DNA from: AC-32 sp045806105
Lineage (GTDB): Bacteria; Actinomycetota; Thermoleophilia; Gaiellales; Gaiellaceae
Reading direction: 5' to 3'
DNA: 29,548 bases
NCBI GenBank assembly: GCA_045806105.1
Contig: JBJMJY010000037.1
Coordinates: 1 to 29,548 of the forward strand
Shown here: positions 1-7,528 of the stretch, piece after piece
Layout: each line of letters starts with the position of its first letter
How positions within the stretch are numbered: position 1 is the stretch's first letter
Position numbers and translations under genes: made by a program
Notes under the pieces: generated by a model
The model's input: only the letters and a program-made list of their open reading frames with translations
Told to the model about the DNA's origin: nothing
The model's database searches: none

Positions 1-1
1 G

Positions 2-694
2 ATCGACGGCTGCTGGGAGGACGGCATCCAGGTGCACGCCGCGGTCTTCTCCTTTACCGACAACGACCTCAGCAACATCGAGTACGGCGCCTCCGGCCAC
101 CAGGACGGGATCCAGATCTTCGCCGCCACCCCGCGCAGCGGCGCGATCATCGAGCGCAACAACTTCCACCAGGCGATCGACACCTGCATCCGCATCCAGG
201 ATCAGGATCGCTACAACTTCGTCATCCGCAACAACGTCTGTGCCGGCACGATCAACTCCGGCTTCGACCTCGAGCACCTGCACGACTCGACGATCAGCTT
301 CAACACCGTCGGGGCGAGCCAGTACGGCTCCAACCTCAGCGGCCAGGCGAGCGACCCCGCCAGCGACCCCAGCAACGACCTGCTCGAGGACAACATCTTC
401 ATGCCGGCCTGGAACGGCTGCGGCTGGACGCTGGCCGGCACCGGCCACAGCTATCGGTACGACATCCTTCCCGAAGCCTGCTCCACCCCCGGCTGCTCCC
501 CTGGCTGCTCCGCCGCCACTCCCGCCTTCGTCAACCCCACCAGCGGCACCGACATGCGCCTTGCCGCCGGCAGCGTCGGCATCGACTCCGCCATGGGCGA
601 GACCGGCATCACGGTCGACCTCGGCGGCCGCCCACGCCCCGTCGGTGCGGGTCCTGACGTCGGCGCTTGGGAACGCCAACTCACAGGTCCCTAG
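2..694 (+). CDS. Right-handed beta-helix repeat protein, 5' partial
   Basis: The reading frame is open from base 2, so the N terminus lies outside the window; about 230 C-terminal residues are visible. The sequence has regularly spaced parallel beta-helix rungs with motifs such as CWEDGIQ, ASGHQDGIQIF, RNNFH, NNVCAG and DNIF, typical of pectate-lyase-like or polysaccharide-acting surface proteins. It ends with the usual closing strand (a GAWE motif). It is clearly a paralogue of the convergent protein encoded at 737-2314, sharing the same rungs in the same order. No enzyme active site can be assigned. Being next to exopolysaccharide genes suggests a secreted protein that binds or trims polysaccharide; that is inference. 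Confidence 0.85.
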   Translation: MDGCWEDGIQVHAAVFSFTDNDLSNIEYGASGHQDGIQIFAATPRSGAIIERNNFHQAIDTCIRIQDQDRYNFVIRNNVCAGTINSGFDLEHLHDSTISFNTVGASQYGSNLSGQASDPASDPSNDLLEDNIFMPAWNGCGWTLAGTGHSYRYDILPEACSTPGCSPGCSAATPAFVNPTSGTDMRLAAGSVGIDSAMGETGITVDLGGRPRPVGAGPDVGAWERQLTGP

Positions 695-736
695 CCCGGG
701 AAGTCCGTGCGCGCGCGCTGCGAGCACGGAAACACG

Positions 737-2314
737 TCAGCCCGTCCGGTGCTTCTTGTGCTTCTTGTGCTTCTTGTGCTTCTTCTGGAGCTCGTACGCG
801 CCGATGTCGCTGTAGGGCCGCGCGCCTTGTCCTCGGTTCCGCCGCCTTGGGTAGTCGAATGCTCGCCCGCGGCCCCGGATATCGACTTTCACGATGTCGT
901 CGATTCCCACGTCGATCCCGATGCTGTCCGGGCGGAGCCGCATGTCCACGCCACCTTGGGGATGCATGAACCTCGGCTGGCGCCGCTTGATGCATCCCGG
1001 GCGGCAGCCGTCGTGGTCGGCGGGATCCGTGATGATGTTGTAGCGGTACGTGAACGCCACGGAGGAGTCGACGCTCATGCTCGACCCCTTGATGGCATCT
1101 CCGAAGATGTTGTTTTCGACGATGAGGTTGGTAGGGCTTCCGGGCACCTTCGGATCGTCCTCGATATCCGACCCGTACCTCGTCGTGCCGCAGGTGTTGT
1201 AGGCGACTAACGAGTCGTGGAAGTCCTCGAGGTCCAAACACCTCCCCGAAACGTTCCCGGCGCAAATGTTGTCGACGATCGTGAAGTGGGTGCGGACGCC
1301 GCTCTGGATGCGCATGCACGTGGGCATGTCCCCGTGGAAGTTGTTTCGAATGATCGTCGTGTCACTCGTCGATGCGCTGAAGATCTGGATGCCGTCCTGA
1401 TGACCTGAGGCACCGCAGCAGACGTTCGAGATGTTATTCAGGGAGATCACTGTCCCGCTCCCGACGCCCTGGATGGCATCTTCCCAGCAGCCATTGATGC
1501 GGTTCTTCGTGATGACGAGGTTCCTGACGTCGCGCCACGGCCTGATGCAGTAGCCGTAGCCCCACGGATCATTGTCGTTGCTGTCACATCCGTTCGGATC
1601 GCTGCCAGTGCCGAGGCAGTTGTACGCAATGTGCTCGAAACGGTTGTTCCGGATCGTGATGTCCGTCTGACCGGTCGAGCAGCGGGGGCCCGAGCAGCGG
1701 GTTGCGATGCCGGAGACCGTGAGGTTGGCCGAGCCGGACTTCGCACTCGGGTTTGAATCCTTCGAGTGGACGTAGTTGCCATCGATGTCGATGTGGCTCT
1801 GGTTCCCGTCGAGGAAGAATCGGTCGGTCAGGTTGAAACCCTTGATGTGGATGTAGCAGTCGTTCACCAGCTCCCAGGCGCCGTGCGAGTCGTCGGTACC
1901 GCCGTTGGCGCCGTCCAGCGTGACTGTTTCGTGCGGATACGGCCTGAAGGTGACCCAGTTGCTGCGGCACTTGTTCTTCGTGGTGAGGTGCTCGTACTTT
2001 CCGCCTCGCACGTAGACGGTCGCGCCCGCCGGCGCAGCGGCCGCGGCCTTGTCGACCGAGCACCACGGCGTCCGCGCACTGCCAGCCTGTGCGAGCGTGC
2101 GCCCGTCCGAGCACCCGCCGGCGACCGACCCCGGCGGCGCAACGAAGTATGCGAGGCGCGGGCCGGCGCTCTGCGCGAGCGATTGCGGCGCGCCCGCAGC
2201 CGGCGCGGCCAGCGCCAGTAGCAGCGTGACGACGGCGGTCGCTGGTACCCACCGGATCCCGACGCCGATTGTGCCTACCCGTTCTGCGCGGCGGCTGCGC
2301 AGGTGGCGGATCAT
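737..2314 (-). CDS. Secreted right-handed beta-helix protein with a Lys-Lys-His repeat tail
   Basis: This 525-residue protein has an N-terminal basic stretch and hydrophobic segment (WVPATAVVTLLLALAAPAAG) that looks like a signal peptide, then parallel beta-helix rungs from about residue 65 to 500. Rungs include GKYEHLT, DITIRNNRF, LVITKNRINGCWEDAIQ, GASGHQDGIQIF and LIVENNIF, ending in DIGAYEL. Several cysteines suggest disulphides outside the cell. After the fold closes there is a tail of four Lys-Lys-His units. The ATG start overlaps the stop of the upstream glycosyltransferase (ATGA), so it is the last gene of the luxR-wzz-ligase chain. It is a paralogue of the partial protein at 2-694, placed tail to tail with it. 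The substrate is unknown; a role in polysaccharide binding, lysis or epimerisation is possible but not shown. Confidence 0.88.
   Translation of the reverse strand: MIRHLRSRRAERVGTIGVGIRWVPATAVVTLLLALAAPAAGAPQSLAQSAGPRLAYFVAPPGSVAGGCSDGRTLAQAGSARTPWCSVDKAAAAAPAGATVYVRGGKYEHLTTKNKCRSNWVTFRPYPHETVTLDGANGGTDDSHGAWELVNDCYIHIKGFNLTDRFFLDGNQSHIDIDGNYVHSKDSNPSAKSGSANLTVSGIATRCSGPRCSTGQTDITIRNNRFEHIAYNCLGTGSDPNGCDSNDNDPWGYGYCIRPWRDVRNLVITKNRINGCWEDAIQGVGSGTVISLNNISNVCCGASGHQDGIQIFSASTSDTTIIRNNFHGDMPTCMRIQSGVRTHFTIVDNICAGNVSGRCLDLEDFHDSLVAYNTCGTTRYGSDIEDDPKVPGSPTNLIVENNIFGDAIKGSSMSVDSSVAFTYRYNIITDPADHDGCRPGCIKRRQPRFMHPQGGVDMRLRPDSIGIDVGIDDIVKVDIRGRGRAFDYPRRRNRGQGARPYSDIGAYELQKKHKKHKKHKKHRTG
749..784 (+). 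repeat. Four perfect tandem copies of a 9-base unit (GTGCTTCTT)
   Basis: Four uninterrupted copies of GTGCTTCTT lie inside the 3' end of the beta-helix gene. Read on the minus strand they encode (Lys-Lys-His)x4 just before the stop codon. The copies are identical at the nucleotide level, so the array is probably recent or prone to copy-number change by slippage. Confidence 0.95.
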
Positions 2315-3192
2315 GCCTCCGCGGGCCGCCTCTGTCTGCCGAGCACTTCTAGAACGCGCAGGGGAAGCCGTCGCATCCGCTGTTGCTCGCGGATATAGGC
2401 GCGGACGCGCGGATCCCCGCACCGAGGTTTGCGGGTCACCGACGCTGCAGCGTAGCCCCAGATCATTGCCGGCGCCCATCGCTGTCGCCGCATCCTGAAG
2501 AGGGAGCGCAGCACGACGTACGACGGACGATAACAGAGGTAGTGGGCGGCAGTTCCGTGAGCGATCCAGCCCTTGGGACCACCGTCACGCGACCCGACCG
2601 GCCGATGGTGCCGGAACGGGAGATCGGGGATGTGACGGGCGCTCCAGCCGCTCAGGCGTGCCTTGATCTCGTCGATCGCGTCCCAGCCGAGAGCCTCCTC
2701 GAGAGGCAGCACTTCGTCGAGGCAGGCTCGCCGGTACGCGCGCGCCGGACCCCACACATGGTCAGCCGTCACGCTGTTGGGGCGCCACGTGTCCCCGACG
2801 AGCTGGTGCTCACGCCCGCTCGCCATGCCGAGCCGGGGGTCTCGCTCGAACTCTCCGAGAAGCCGCTCGAAGTAGTCATTCTCCATGCTCACGTCGGCGT
2901 CGAGCTTGACCACCACGTCACTCGTCGCCGGAAGCGTCTCGAGGCCCTCATGGAACGCGCGGACGACAGGTGCTCCGCGCCGGGGCCTGTCCTCCCCGGG
3001 GATGTGGAGGACGTCGACCCACGCGTGCTCGGTCGCGAGGTCCGTGGCCAGCCGCGGTGTCTCGTCCGTGGAGCCGTTGTCGACGATGAGCCATCGTTTG
3101 GGGAGAACGCTCTGCGCAGCGAGCGCCGAAGCCAGTCGCATCAGGTTAGACGCCTCGTTTCGTGCCGGCGTGATGATCGCGTACGTCAGCAC
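2311..3192 (-). CDS. Family 2 glycosyltransferase
   Basis: This 293-residue GT-A glycosyltransferase starts with a beta strand and PARNE motif (YAIITPARNEASN), followed by IVDNGSTDET and the metal-binding motif LDADV (DxD) near residue 95-105. A C-terminal region contains W/H-rich segments (PFRHHRP) and a basic tail. It probably adds a sugar to a lipid-linked repeat unit at the cytoplasmic face of the membrane. The GTG start was chosen because the fold begins immediately after it and because it overlaps the upstream gene's TGA by a few bases, as elsewhere in this chain. Its own stop overlaps the ATG of the beta-helix gene. The sugar donor cannot be read from the sequence. Confidence 0.85.
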   Translation of the reverse strand: MLTYAIITPARNEASNLMRLASALAAQSVLPKRWLIVDNGSTDETPRLATDLATEHAWVDVLHIPGEDRPRRGAPVVRAFHEGLETLPATSDVVVKLDADVSMENDYFERLLGEFERDPRLGMASGREHQLVGDTWRPNSVTADHVWGPARAYRRACLDEVLPLEEALGWDAIDEIKARLSGWSARHIPDLPFRHHRPVGSRDGGPKGWIAHGTAAHYLCYRPSYVVLRSLFRMRRQRWAPAMIWGYAAASVTRKPRCGDPRVRAYIREQQRMRRLPLRVLEVLGRQRRPAEA

Positions 3193-4136
3193 GTAGGCGT
3201 CGCTCCGGTCCGCGTCGGCGTGCCCGGCGAGGGCGGGGAACCGTACCGTGACGAACCGGCGATCGCGGCAAGCGCGCGGGCGTGCGCCGCCCGGCTCTCG
3301 ATGCCCCCGCGCGCGAGAACAACTCGAGTGAGCGCGTCGAGCGCCAGCCCGAGACGGTGCGCCGTCGCCGCGGGCCTGCGGGCGTGCTTCTCGAGATACC
3401 GGACTCTGCTCGCCGCCAGCACGGGGACGAGAGACGTCCGCGGAGCAGATGCCTGCCCTTCGTGAACGCAGGCAGCAGACGCCTCGTACCAGACGCACGA
3501 GCCCGCATCCTGCGCCCGCTTGCAGAGGTCCTTGTCCTCGCAGTACATGAAGAAGCCCTCGTCGAAGCCGTCCAGGGTCTCGAGCAGGCTTCGCCGGACG
3601 AGCAGGCACGCACCTGGGACCCAGTCCTGCGGACCGCTGGCGGCATACGCCGCGGAGTCGCGGATGACCTCATCGGATGCTGCGCGCGGCAAGATCCGGT
3701 GGAGGAAGAGCGCCCGGGCATACGTCGACCTGAGTTGAGGGAAGCGCCGCAGGTAGTGGGCGGGCGCGCCGTCGGAGTAAAAGAAGCGCGGGGCAGCAAT
3801 GCCGACGTTCACGTCGTCGTCGAGAACCTGCTTCAGTCGCGCCAGGTCCTCGATCTCGATTCTCGCATCCGGATTGAGGAAGAGCACGTAGTCCCCCGTC
3901 CCCGCGCGCCAGCCGATGTTCGACGCAACGGCGAAGCCGTGGTTGTGACTCTCGGTGAGGCAGGTCACTCCCAGCGCGCTGACGACGTCGACGCTGTCGT
4001 CCGCCGAGGCGTTGTCAACGACGACGATGCGTACCCAGGGGACGCCGATGAGCGGCTCGAGGCAGGCGCGCACGTGCCGGCCGCTGTTGTACGTCACCAC
4101 GACGACGTCCACGACCGGCGTCACGGAATCGACCAC
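3186..4136 (-). CDS. Family 2 glycosyltransferase, rhamnosyltransferase-like
   Basis: This 316-residue protein has the compact GT2 pattern seen in WbbL/RfbF-type rhamnosyltransferases: VVVVTYNSG, VVDNASADDS, NHGFAVASNIG, FLNPDARIE (a DxD-type motif with Pro/Asp), GACLLVRR and the acceptor-side motif FDEGFFMYCEDKDLCKR. The C terminus is basic and probably lies at the membrane. The GTG start lies 9 bases after the O-antigen ligase stop; the open frame upstream only reflects the antisense of the ligase. Its 3' end overlaps the next glycosyltransferase start. Function as a rhamnosyltransferase is by motif resemblance only. Confidence 0.86.
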   Translation of the reverse strand: MVDSVTPVVDVVVVTYNSGRHVRACLEPLIGVPWVRIVVVDNASADDSVDVVSALGVTCLTESHNHGFAVASNIGWRAGTGDYVLFLNPDARIEIEDLARLKQVLDDDVNVGIAAPRFFYSDGAPAHYLRRFPQLRSTYARALFLHRILPRAASDEVIRDSAAYAASGPQDWVPGACLLVRRSLLETLDGFDEGFFMYCEDKDLCKRAQDAGSCVWYEASAACVHEGQASAPRTSLVPVLAASRVRYLEKHARRPAATAHRLGLALDALTRVVLARGGIESRAAHARALAAIAGSSRYGSPPSPGTPTRTGATPTC

Positions 4137-4144
4137 CAGAGCAC

Positions 4145-5638
4145 CTATCCGGGTACCGGCTGCGCCGTGTTGGAGACCCTGAGGCAGGCACACCCGAAAG
4201 CGATCACGATGAACACGAGGAACGTGACTTGGACGAACGACATGATGTCGAAGGTGAACATCGCCACTGCGTACGACGCGACAGCCGCGGTGATCCCGAC
4301 CATGAGGGTGCCGAGTCGTGAGTCGTCGTCCTTGGCCGCTCGTCCTAACTGACGCACGAACCTGATGAACAGCCAGGCGAGCGCAGCCGCGCCGGCAATG
4401 CCCGTCTCGAGGAGGATCCCGAGCCACTGGTCATCGAGAATCGGTGCGTTGGGCACCGGCACCGCTTCATCGGCGATCGTCACGCGCGTCCCGAACCCCT
4501 CACCAAAGATCGGATTCGGCTTGAACTCGGTGTCGAAGGCGGGCCCGAACGTCGAGAGCCTCCCGAGTCCCACCGGCGCCTGCTGGGACTTGGTGACGAG
4601 CTGCTTGTGTGAGAACTGCTTCTTGAACTGGCCGAGCGTCCCCGGCAGCGCGAAGTGCACACCGACCAGGAGCGGGAGCACGACGAGCGGCGCGGCGCGG
4701 CGCGTCTGGGCGGGACGGAGCCAAAGGAAGACGACGGCGGTAACCGCGAACACGACGACTGCCGTCCGGGACACCGACGCAAGCGCCGCCAGGAGCACGA
4801 CGGAGACCGCGATCCACCAGCGGATCCGGCGAGCATTCGCCGCCACGGCGATTGCCAGAGGTACCACCAGCGCCATCGCGGTGCCCAGCGCAATGGGATG
4901 CTGGGCCGACGCCTGGATGCGCAGGTGGCTACCGCGCCGAATGTGCTCGACCTCCTTCACCTGGTGCAGGAACGGCATGACCTTGTTGAGATGGGAAAAG
5001 ACGTTGTAGCCCGTCTTCGCCTCCACGAGACCGAAGGCCGCGACGACGGCGGCCGATCCGACCAGCACTCGCATGAGGAACTCGATGTCGCGCGGCCGGT
5101 TGATGCAGGCCATGAACAGGTAGATGACGATCACGTACGTCGCGAAGAACAGGATGCTCTTAACGGCGTCGGAGGAGACTGCCTGAACGCGGTGCAGGTT
5201 TAGAAGCTCAGAGATGACGATGCAGAGCCCGAATGCGAGCAGGGGCACGTCGATCAGGCCCGCCCTCCTCAGCCGCATGCGCGGATCGACCAGCATCGCT
5301 GCGATCCAGGCGAGCGCCGCGAGCCCCACGATGAGCCTGTAGGGCTCGAGCGCGATCGGCAGGCTACCCGGAAGGGCGTACCGCTTGATCGGAATGAAGA
5401 AGATGACCATGACCGTCGCGGCGAGAATCGAGCGCCAGGCGAACAGCGTTCGATGGAACGTCCCGATCACGACGAGCACGAGCGCGATCGGCCCTAGTGC
5501 TCGGCCGCCCGAGGAGATGCTCGCCACGGCGAGCAGCAGCCCCGTTGAGATCAGAAGGAGCGGGACGACGTTCTGGACCCACCACGTCTTCCCGGGCAGC
5601 GCAGGAATCGCCGTGCTGCCAAACGCCCCCGAGTTCAA
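4145..5638 (-). CDS. O-antigen ligase / Wzy-type polymerase family membrane protein
   Basis: This 497-residue protein has about eleven or twelve hydrophobic segments. Between the later segments is a large loop bearing the Wzy_C/O-antigen ligase hallmark: SRTAVVVF, then a periplasm-facing loop with NPIFGEGFGTR and a DDQWLGILLETG motif. Such proteins join polysaccharide repeat units or attach the finished chain. The start is a TTG whose bases overlap the upstream gene's TGA (TTGA), an unusual but consistent start for this tightly packed chain. Its position after a Wzz-like protein and before two glycosyltransferases supports a polymerase role. Whether it polymerises or ligates cannot be settled from the sequence. 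Confidence 0.86.
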   Translation of the reverse strand: MNSGAFGSTAIPALPGKTWWVQNVVPLLLISTGLLLAVASISSGGRALGPIALVLVVIGTFHRTLFAWRSILAATVMVIFFIPIKRYALPGSLPIALEPYRLIVGLAALAWIAAMLVDPRMRLRRAGLIDVPLLAFGLCIVISELLNLHRVQAVSSDAVKSILFFATYVIVIYLFMACINRPRDIEFLMRVLVGSAAVVAAFGLVEAKTGYNVFSHLNKVMPFLHQVKEVEHIRRGSHLRIQASAQHPIALGTAMALVVPLAIAVAANARRIRWWIAVSVVLLAALASVSRTAVVVFAVTAVVFLWLRPAQTRRAAPLVVLPLLVGVHFALPGTLGQFKKQFSHKQLVTKSQQAPVGLGRLSTFGPAFDTEFKPNPIFGEGFGTRVTIADEAVPVPNAPILDDQWLGILLETGIAGAAALAWLFIRFVRQLGRAAKDDDSRLGTLMVGITAAVASYAVAMFTFDIMSFVQVTFLVFIVIAFGCACLRVSNTAQPVPG

Positions 5639-6378
5639 GACGCGTCGCCGGAACCGGCGCTCTGCTTCTTCTCGGGGTCATCCGCCCCGGCGCTCTTGTC
5701 CCCGCGCAGCGGAACGGCCGTCTGACTCGGCTTCGGCCGCATGTTCTCCAGCACCATGATCAGGCCGATCGTCGCGATCAGGACGACGAGGAAGATGAAG
5801 ATCGGCACGGTCTTCTTCCTCGGCTGGACGACGGTCGGTGGGCCTGCGTCCTGCACGATGCGCAGGAAGGCCCGCTCTCCCACCGGGATGCGGCGCGCGT
5901 TCTGCTCCTGTTGGACCGTCTGCATGAGAATCTCGGCTCCTAGGTGGGCGGTCCGAACGGCATCGCTTGCGCTCGTCGAGGCTCCGCTCACAGTGATGAA
6001 CGGGAGCCCGTTCCGCCCCGACGCGTCCGTCAGCTGGGCCGCCGTGACCAGCCGCTCGGTTCCGCCGACCTGAATCCGGCGCTGGACCGCGTCACCCTGG
6101 GCTAGCACCGCGTAGGTCGACGCGAGCTGCGTGAGCCATGCAGGCGTATCCACTTCGTCTGGCGGAAGCTGCCCGACGCCCCAGATCCATCGCGCGTTGT
6201 TGACCGACAGGCGGACGTCCGACTGGTACACCTGACTCTGCCGGTACGTAAGGTGGACCCCGCCGTTCGACTGGACTCGCACCATCGACAGCCCCGCGAG
6301 TACGACGGCCATGAAGAGGCCGATCGCGAAGATCAGCCGAAACCGCCAGATCACTTGCCCAAAGAGACGCAGGTCCAT
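5635..6378 (-). CDS. Wzz-like chain-length / capsular polysaccharide biosynthesis protein
   Basis: This 247-residue protein has one membrane segment near the N terminus (LIFAIGLFMAVVLAGLSMV) and a second near residue 195-215 (VPIFIFLVVLIATIGLIMVL). The external domain between them has a predicted beta start (YQSDVRLSVNN) and a helical region. This two-membrane-segment layout is the Wzz/YveK-type polysaccharide co-polymerase topology, which sets chain length with a Wzy polymerase. No tyrosine-kinase domain is attached, and the C-terminal tail is short and charged. It starts with ATG 12 bases after the luxR-type gene and its stop overlaps the start of the O-antigen ligase gene. Confidence 0.75.
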   Translation of the reverse strand: MDLRLFGQVIWRFRLIFAIGLFMAVVLAGLSMVRVQSNGGVHLTYRQSQVYQSDVRLSVNNARWIWGVGQLPPDEVDTPAWLTQLASTYAVLAQGDAVQRRIQVGGTERLVTAAQLTDASGRNGLPFITVSGASTSASDAVRTAHLGAEILMQTVQQEQNARRIPVGERAFLRIVQDAGPPTVVQPRKKTVPIFIFLVVLIATIGLIMVLENMRPKPSQTAVPLRGDKSAGADDPEKKQSAGSGDAS

Positions 6379-6390
6379 CGCGAACGTCGC

Positions 6391-6690
6391 CTAGGCGTCG
6401 GCCTCTTGGTGGCGAATGAAGATGACTGCAGCCTCGGTGCGGTTGGTGACGCCGAGCTTCTTGTAGGCGGACGCGAGATGGAACTTCACCGCGTGCACCG
6501 TCACACCAAGACTCTCTGCTGTCCTGGCGTTCGTCGCGCCGCTTGCCACCATTTCGAGAACTTGGAGCTCGCGCGGCGTGAGGTGGTCCTCGTTGCCGGC
6601 TCTCAGGCTTGTGTTTTCCACCACCGCATGAGCGTAGACCGGTAGCGCGCCGCGCAACACAATCCGAAGGGGCAGAACACGCGATTCCAC
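6391..6690 (-). CDS. LuxR-family DNA-binding regulator without a receiver domain
   Basis: Up to 99 residues; residues 37-95 are a LuxR/NarL helix-turn-helix: LTPRELQVLEMVASG, ATNARTAESLGVTVHAVKFHLASAYKKLGVTNRTEA. No response-regulator receiver or ligand domain precedes it, so it is a stand-alone DNA-binding domain. It heads the chain for Wzz, ligase, two glycosyltransferases and the beta-helix protein, so it is the best local candidate for controlling them. The longest start is a GTG inside the left arm of the palindrome at 6687-6710. There is no clear ribosome site, so an internal GTG giving about 75-77 residues (just ahead of ENTSLRAGNEDHLTPRE) is also possible. Confidence 0.8.
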   Translation of the reverse strand: MESRVLPLRIVLRGALPVYAHAVVENTSLRAGNEDHLTPRELQVLEMVASGATNARTAESLGVTVHAVKFHLASAYKKLGVTNRTEAAVIFIRHQEADA

Positions 6691-6710
6691 CTAGCCAATA
6701 TGCTAGGTGG
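6687..6710. promoter_or_regulatory. Perfect 9-bp inverted repeat, candidate operator
   Basis: CCACCTAGC and GCTAGGTGG are perfect inverted copies separated by six bases. The element lies between the divergent luxR-type gene and methyltransferase gene and overlaps the longest possible start of the regulator. A dyad of this size fits a dimeric helix-turn-helix regulator. Related copies occur at 11531-11550 and, as a half site, at 12616-12625. Binding by the adjacent LuxR-type protein is inference. Confidence 0.6.
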
Positions 6711-6742
6711 GGGCATCGGAGCGCTCTTCGCGCCGTCTGGTA

Positions 6743-7528
6743 ATGATTGTGGGCGTGGAAGAGAGCGCTCCAGATCCGGTTGCCGGGCCGCAGTCGCCCG
6801 AGGGTGCCTCACGGGTGCTCACCGCGTACCTGGAGGTCAGAGACACGTATGCGGAAAGACTCAGCACGCCCGCGAGGGGCGAACCGCTGCTCACGAGTCT
6901 GGGACGGCGTGTTGTCCCTCAGCCGGCCCGCTTCCGGGCGCGGTTCATCGTGACGGAGCTCGTCAGGCCGTTGGAAGAGCGCCGTGCGAAGAGCGTCTTG
7001 AGCCACGATCCGCTCCGTCTTCATCCCGGTTGCCAGAAGGTGCGGAAGGAGGGCTGGGTCAACATCGATCTCGCCGGTTTCCCTGTCGACCTTCGGTGGA
7101 ACCTCCTCCGCAAGCTGCCGCTGGAGTCGGGACGTGCGGACGCGGTCTTCCACGAGCACCTCCTCGAGCACTTCTCGCTGCGCGACGGCTTGTGGCTGGC
7201 GCGCGAGTGGTTTCGGGTGCTGAAGAGCGGTGGTGTCCTCCGAATCGGTGTGCCGGATGCCGCTTCCTACCTACGCTCGTACGTCGAGGATCCCGCCTTC
7301 CTGCAGAACCTGCGGCCGGACAGCCCGACGAAGCTGCTCGCCGTCCAGGAGCTCTTCTACTGGCAAAACCACCGGACGATGTACGACTTCGAGACGATGA
7401 GGCTGCTCTTGACGGCTGCAGGATTCCAACACGTCGAGAAGAGCGCGTACGGCGAGAGCAGAATCGAGCCCTCCCCCGACAGCCCACACCGGGAAGTGGA
7501 GACGCTCTACGTCGAAGCCGTCAAGTAG
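6743..7528 (+). CDS. SAM-dependent methyltransferase (class I, methyltransferase-11-like)
   Basis: About 261 residues. A class I fold can be followed: RLHPGCQKVRKEGWVNIDL (motif I, where the usual LGCG is PGCQ), ADAVFHEHLLEHFSLRDG (the D-x-EHxLEH motif), WFRVLKSGGVLRIGVPD, and a C-terminal strand with FETMRLLLTAAGF. Such proteins occur commonly in polysaccharide loci, where they methylate sugars or act on lipid-linked precursors. The ATG start was preferred over a GTG 36 bases upstream because that GTG lies in the right arm of the palindrome. The gene is divergent from the regulator and converges on the GT4 gene, with the two stop regions overlapping by 8 bases. The substrate is unknown. Confidence 0.75.
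   Translation: MIVGVEESAPDPVAGPQSPEGASRVLTAYLEVRDTYAERLSTPARGEPLLTSLGRRVVPQPARFRARFIVTELVRPLEERRAKSVLSHDPLRLHPGCQKVRKEGWVNIDLAGFPVDLRWNLLRKLPLESGRADAVFHEHLLEHFSLRDGLWLAREWFRVLKSGGVLRIGVPDAASYLRSYVEDPAFLQNLRPDSPTKLLAVQELFYWQNHRTMYDFETMRLLLTAAGFQHVEKSAYGESRIEPSPDSPHREVETLYVEAVK

Noticed and set aside
749..784. CRISPR-like or intergenic satellite repeat
   Set aside because: The array is four 9-base units inside a coding frame with no spacers.
3282..5203. Several long plus-strand open frames across the glycosyltransferase and ligase genes
   Set aside because: They are antisense to genes with clear motifs and show no domain of their own; they result from high GC content.
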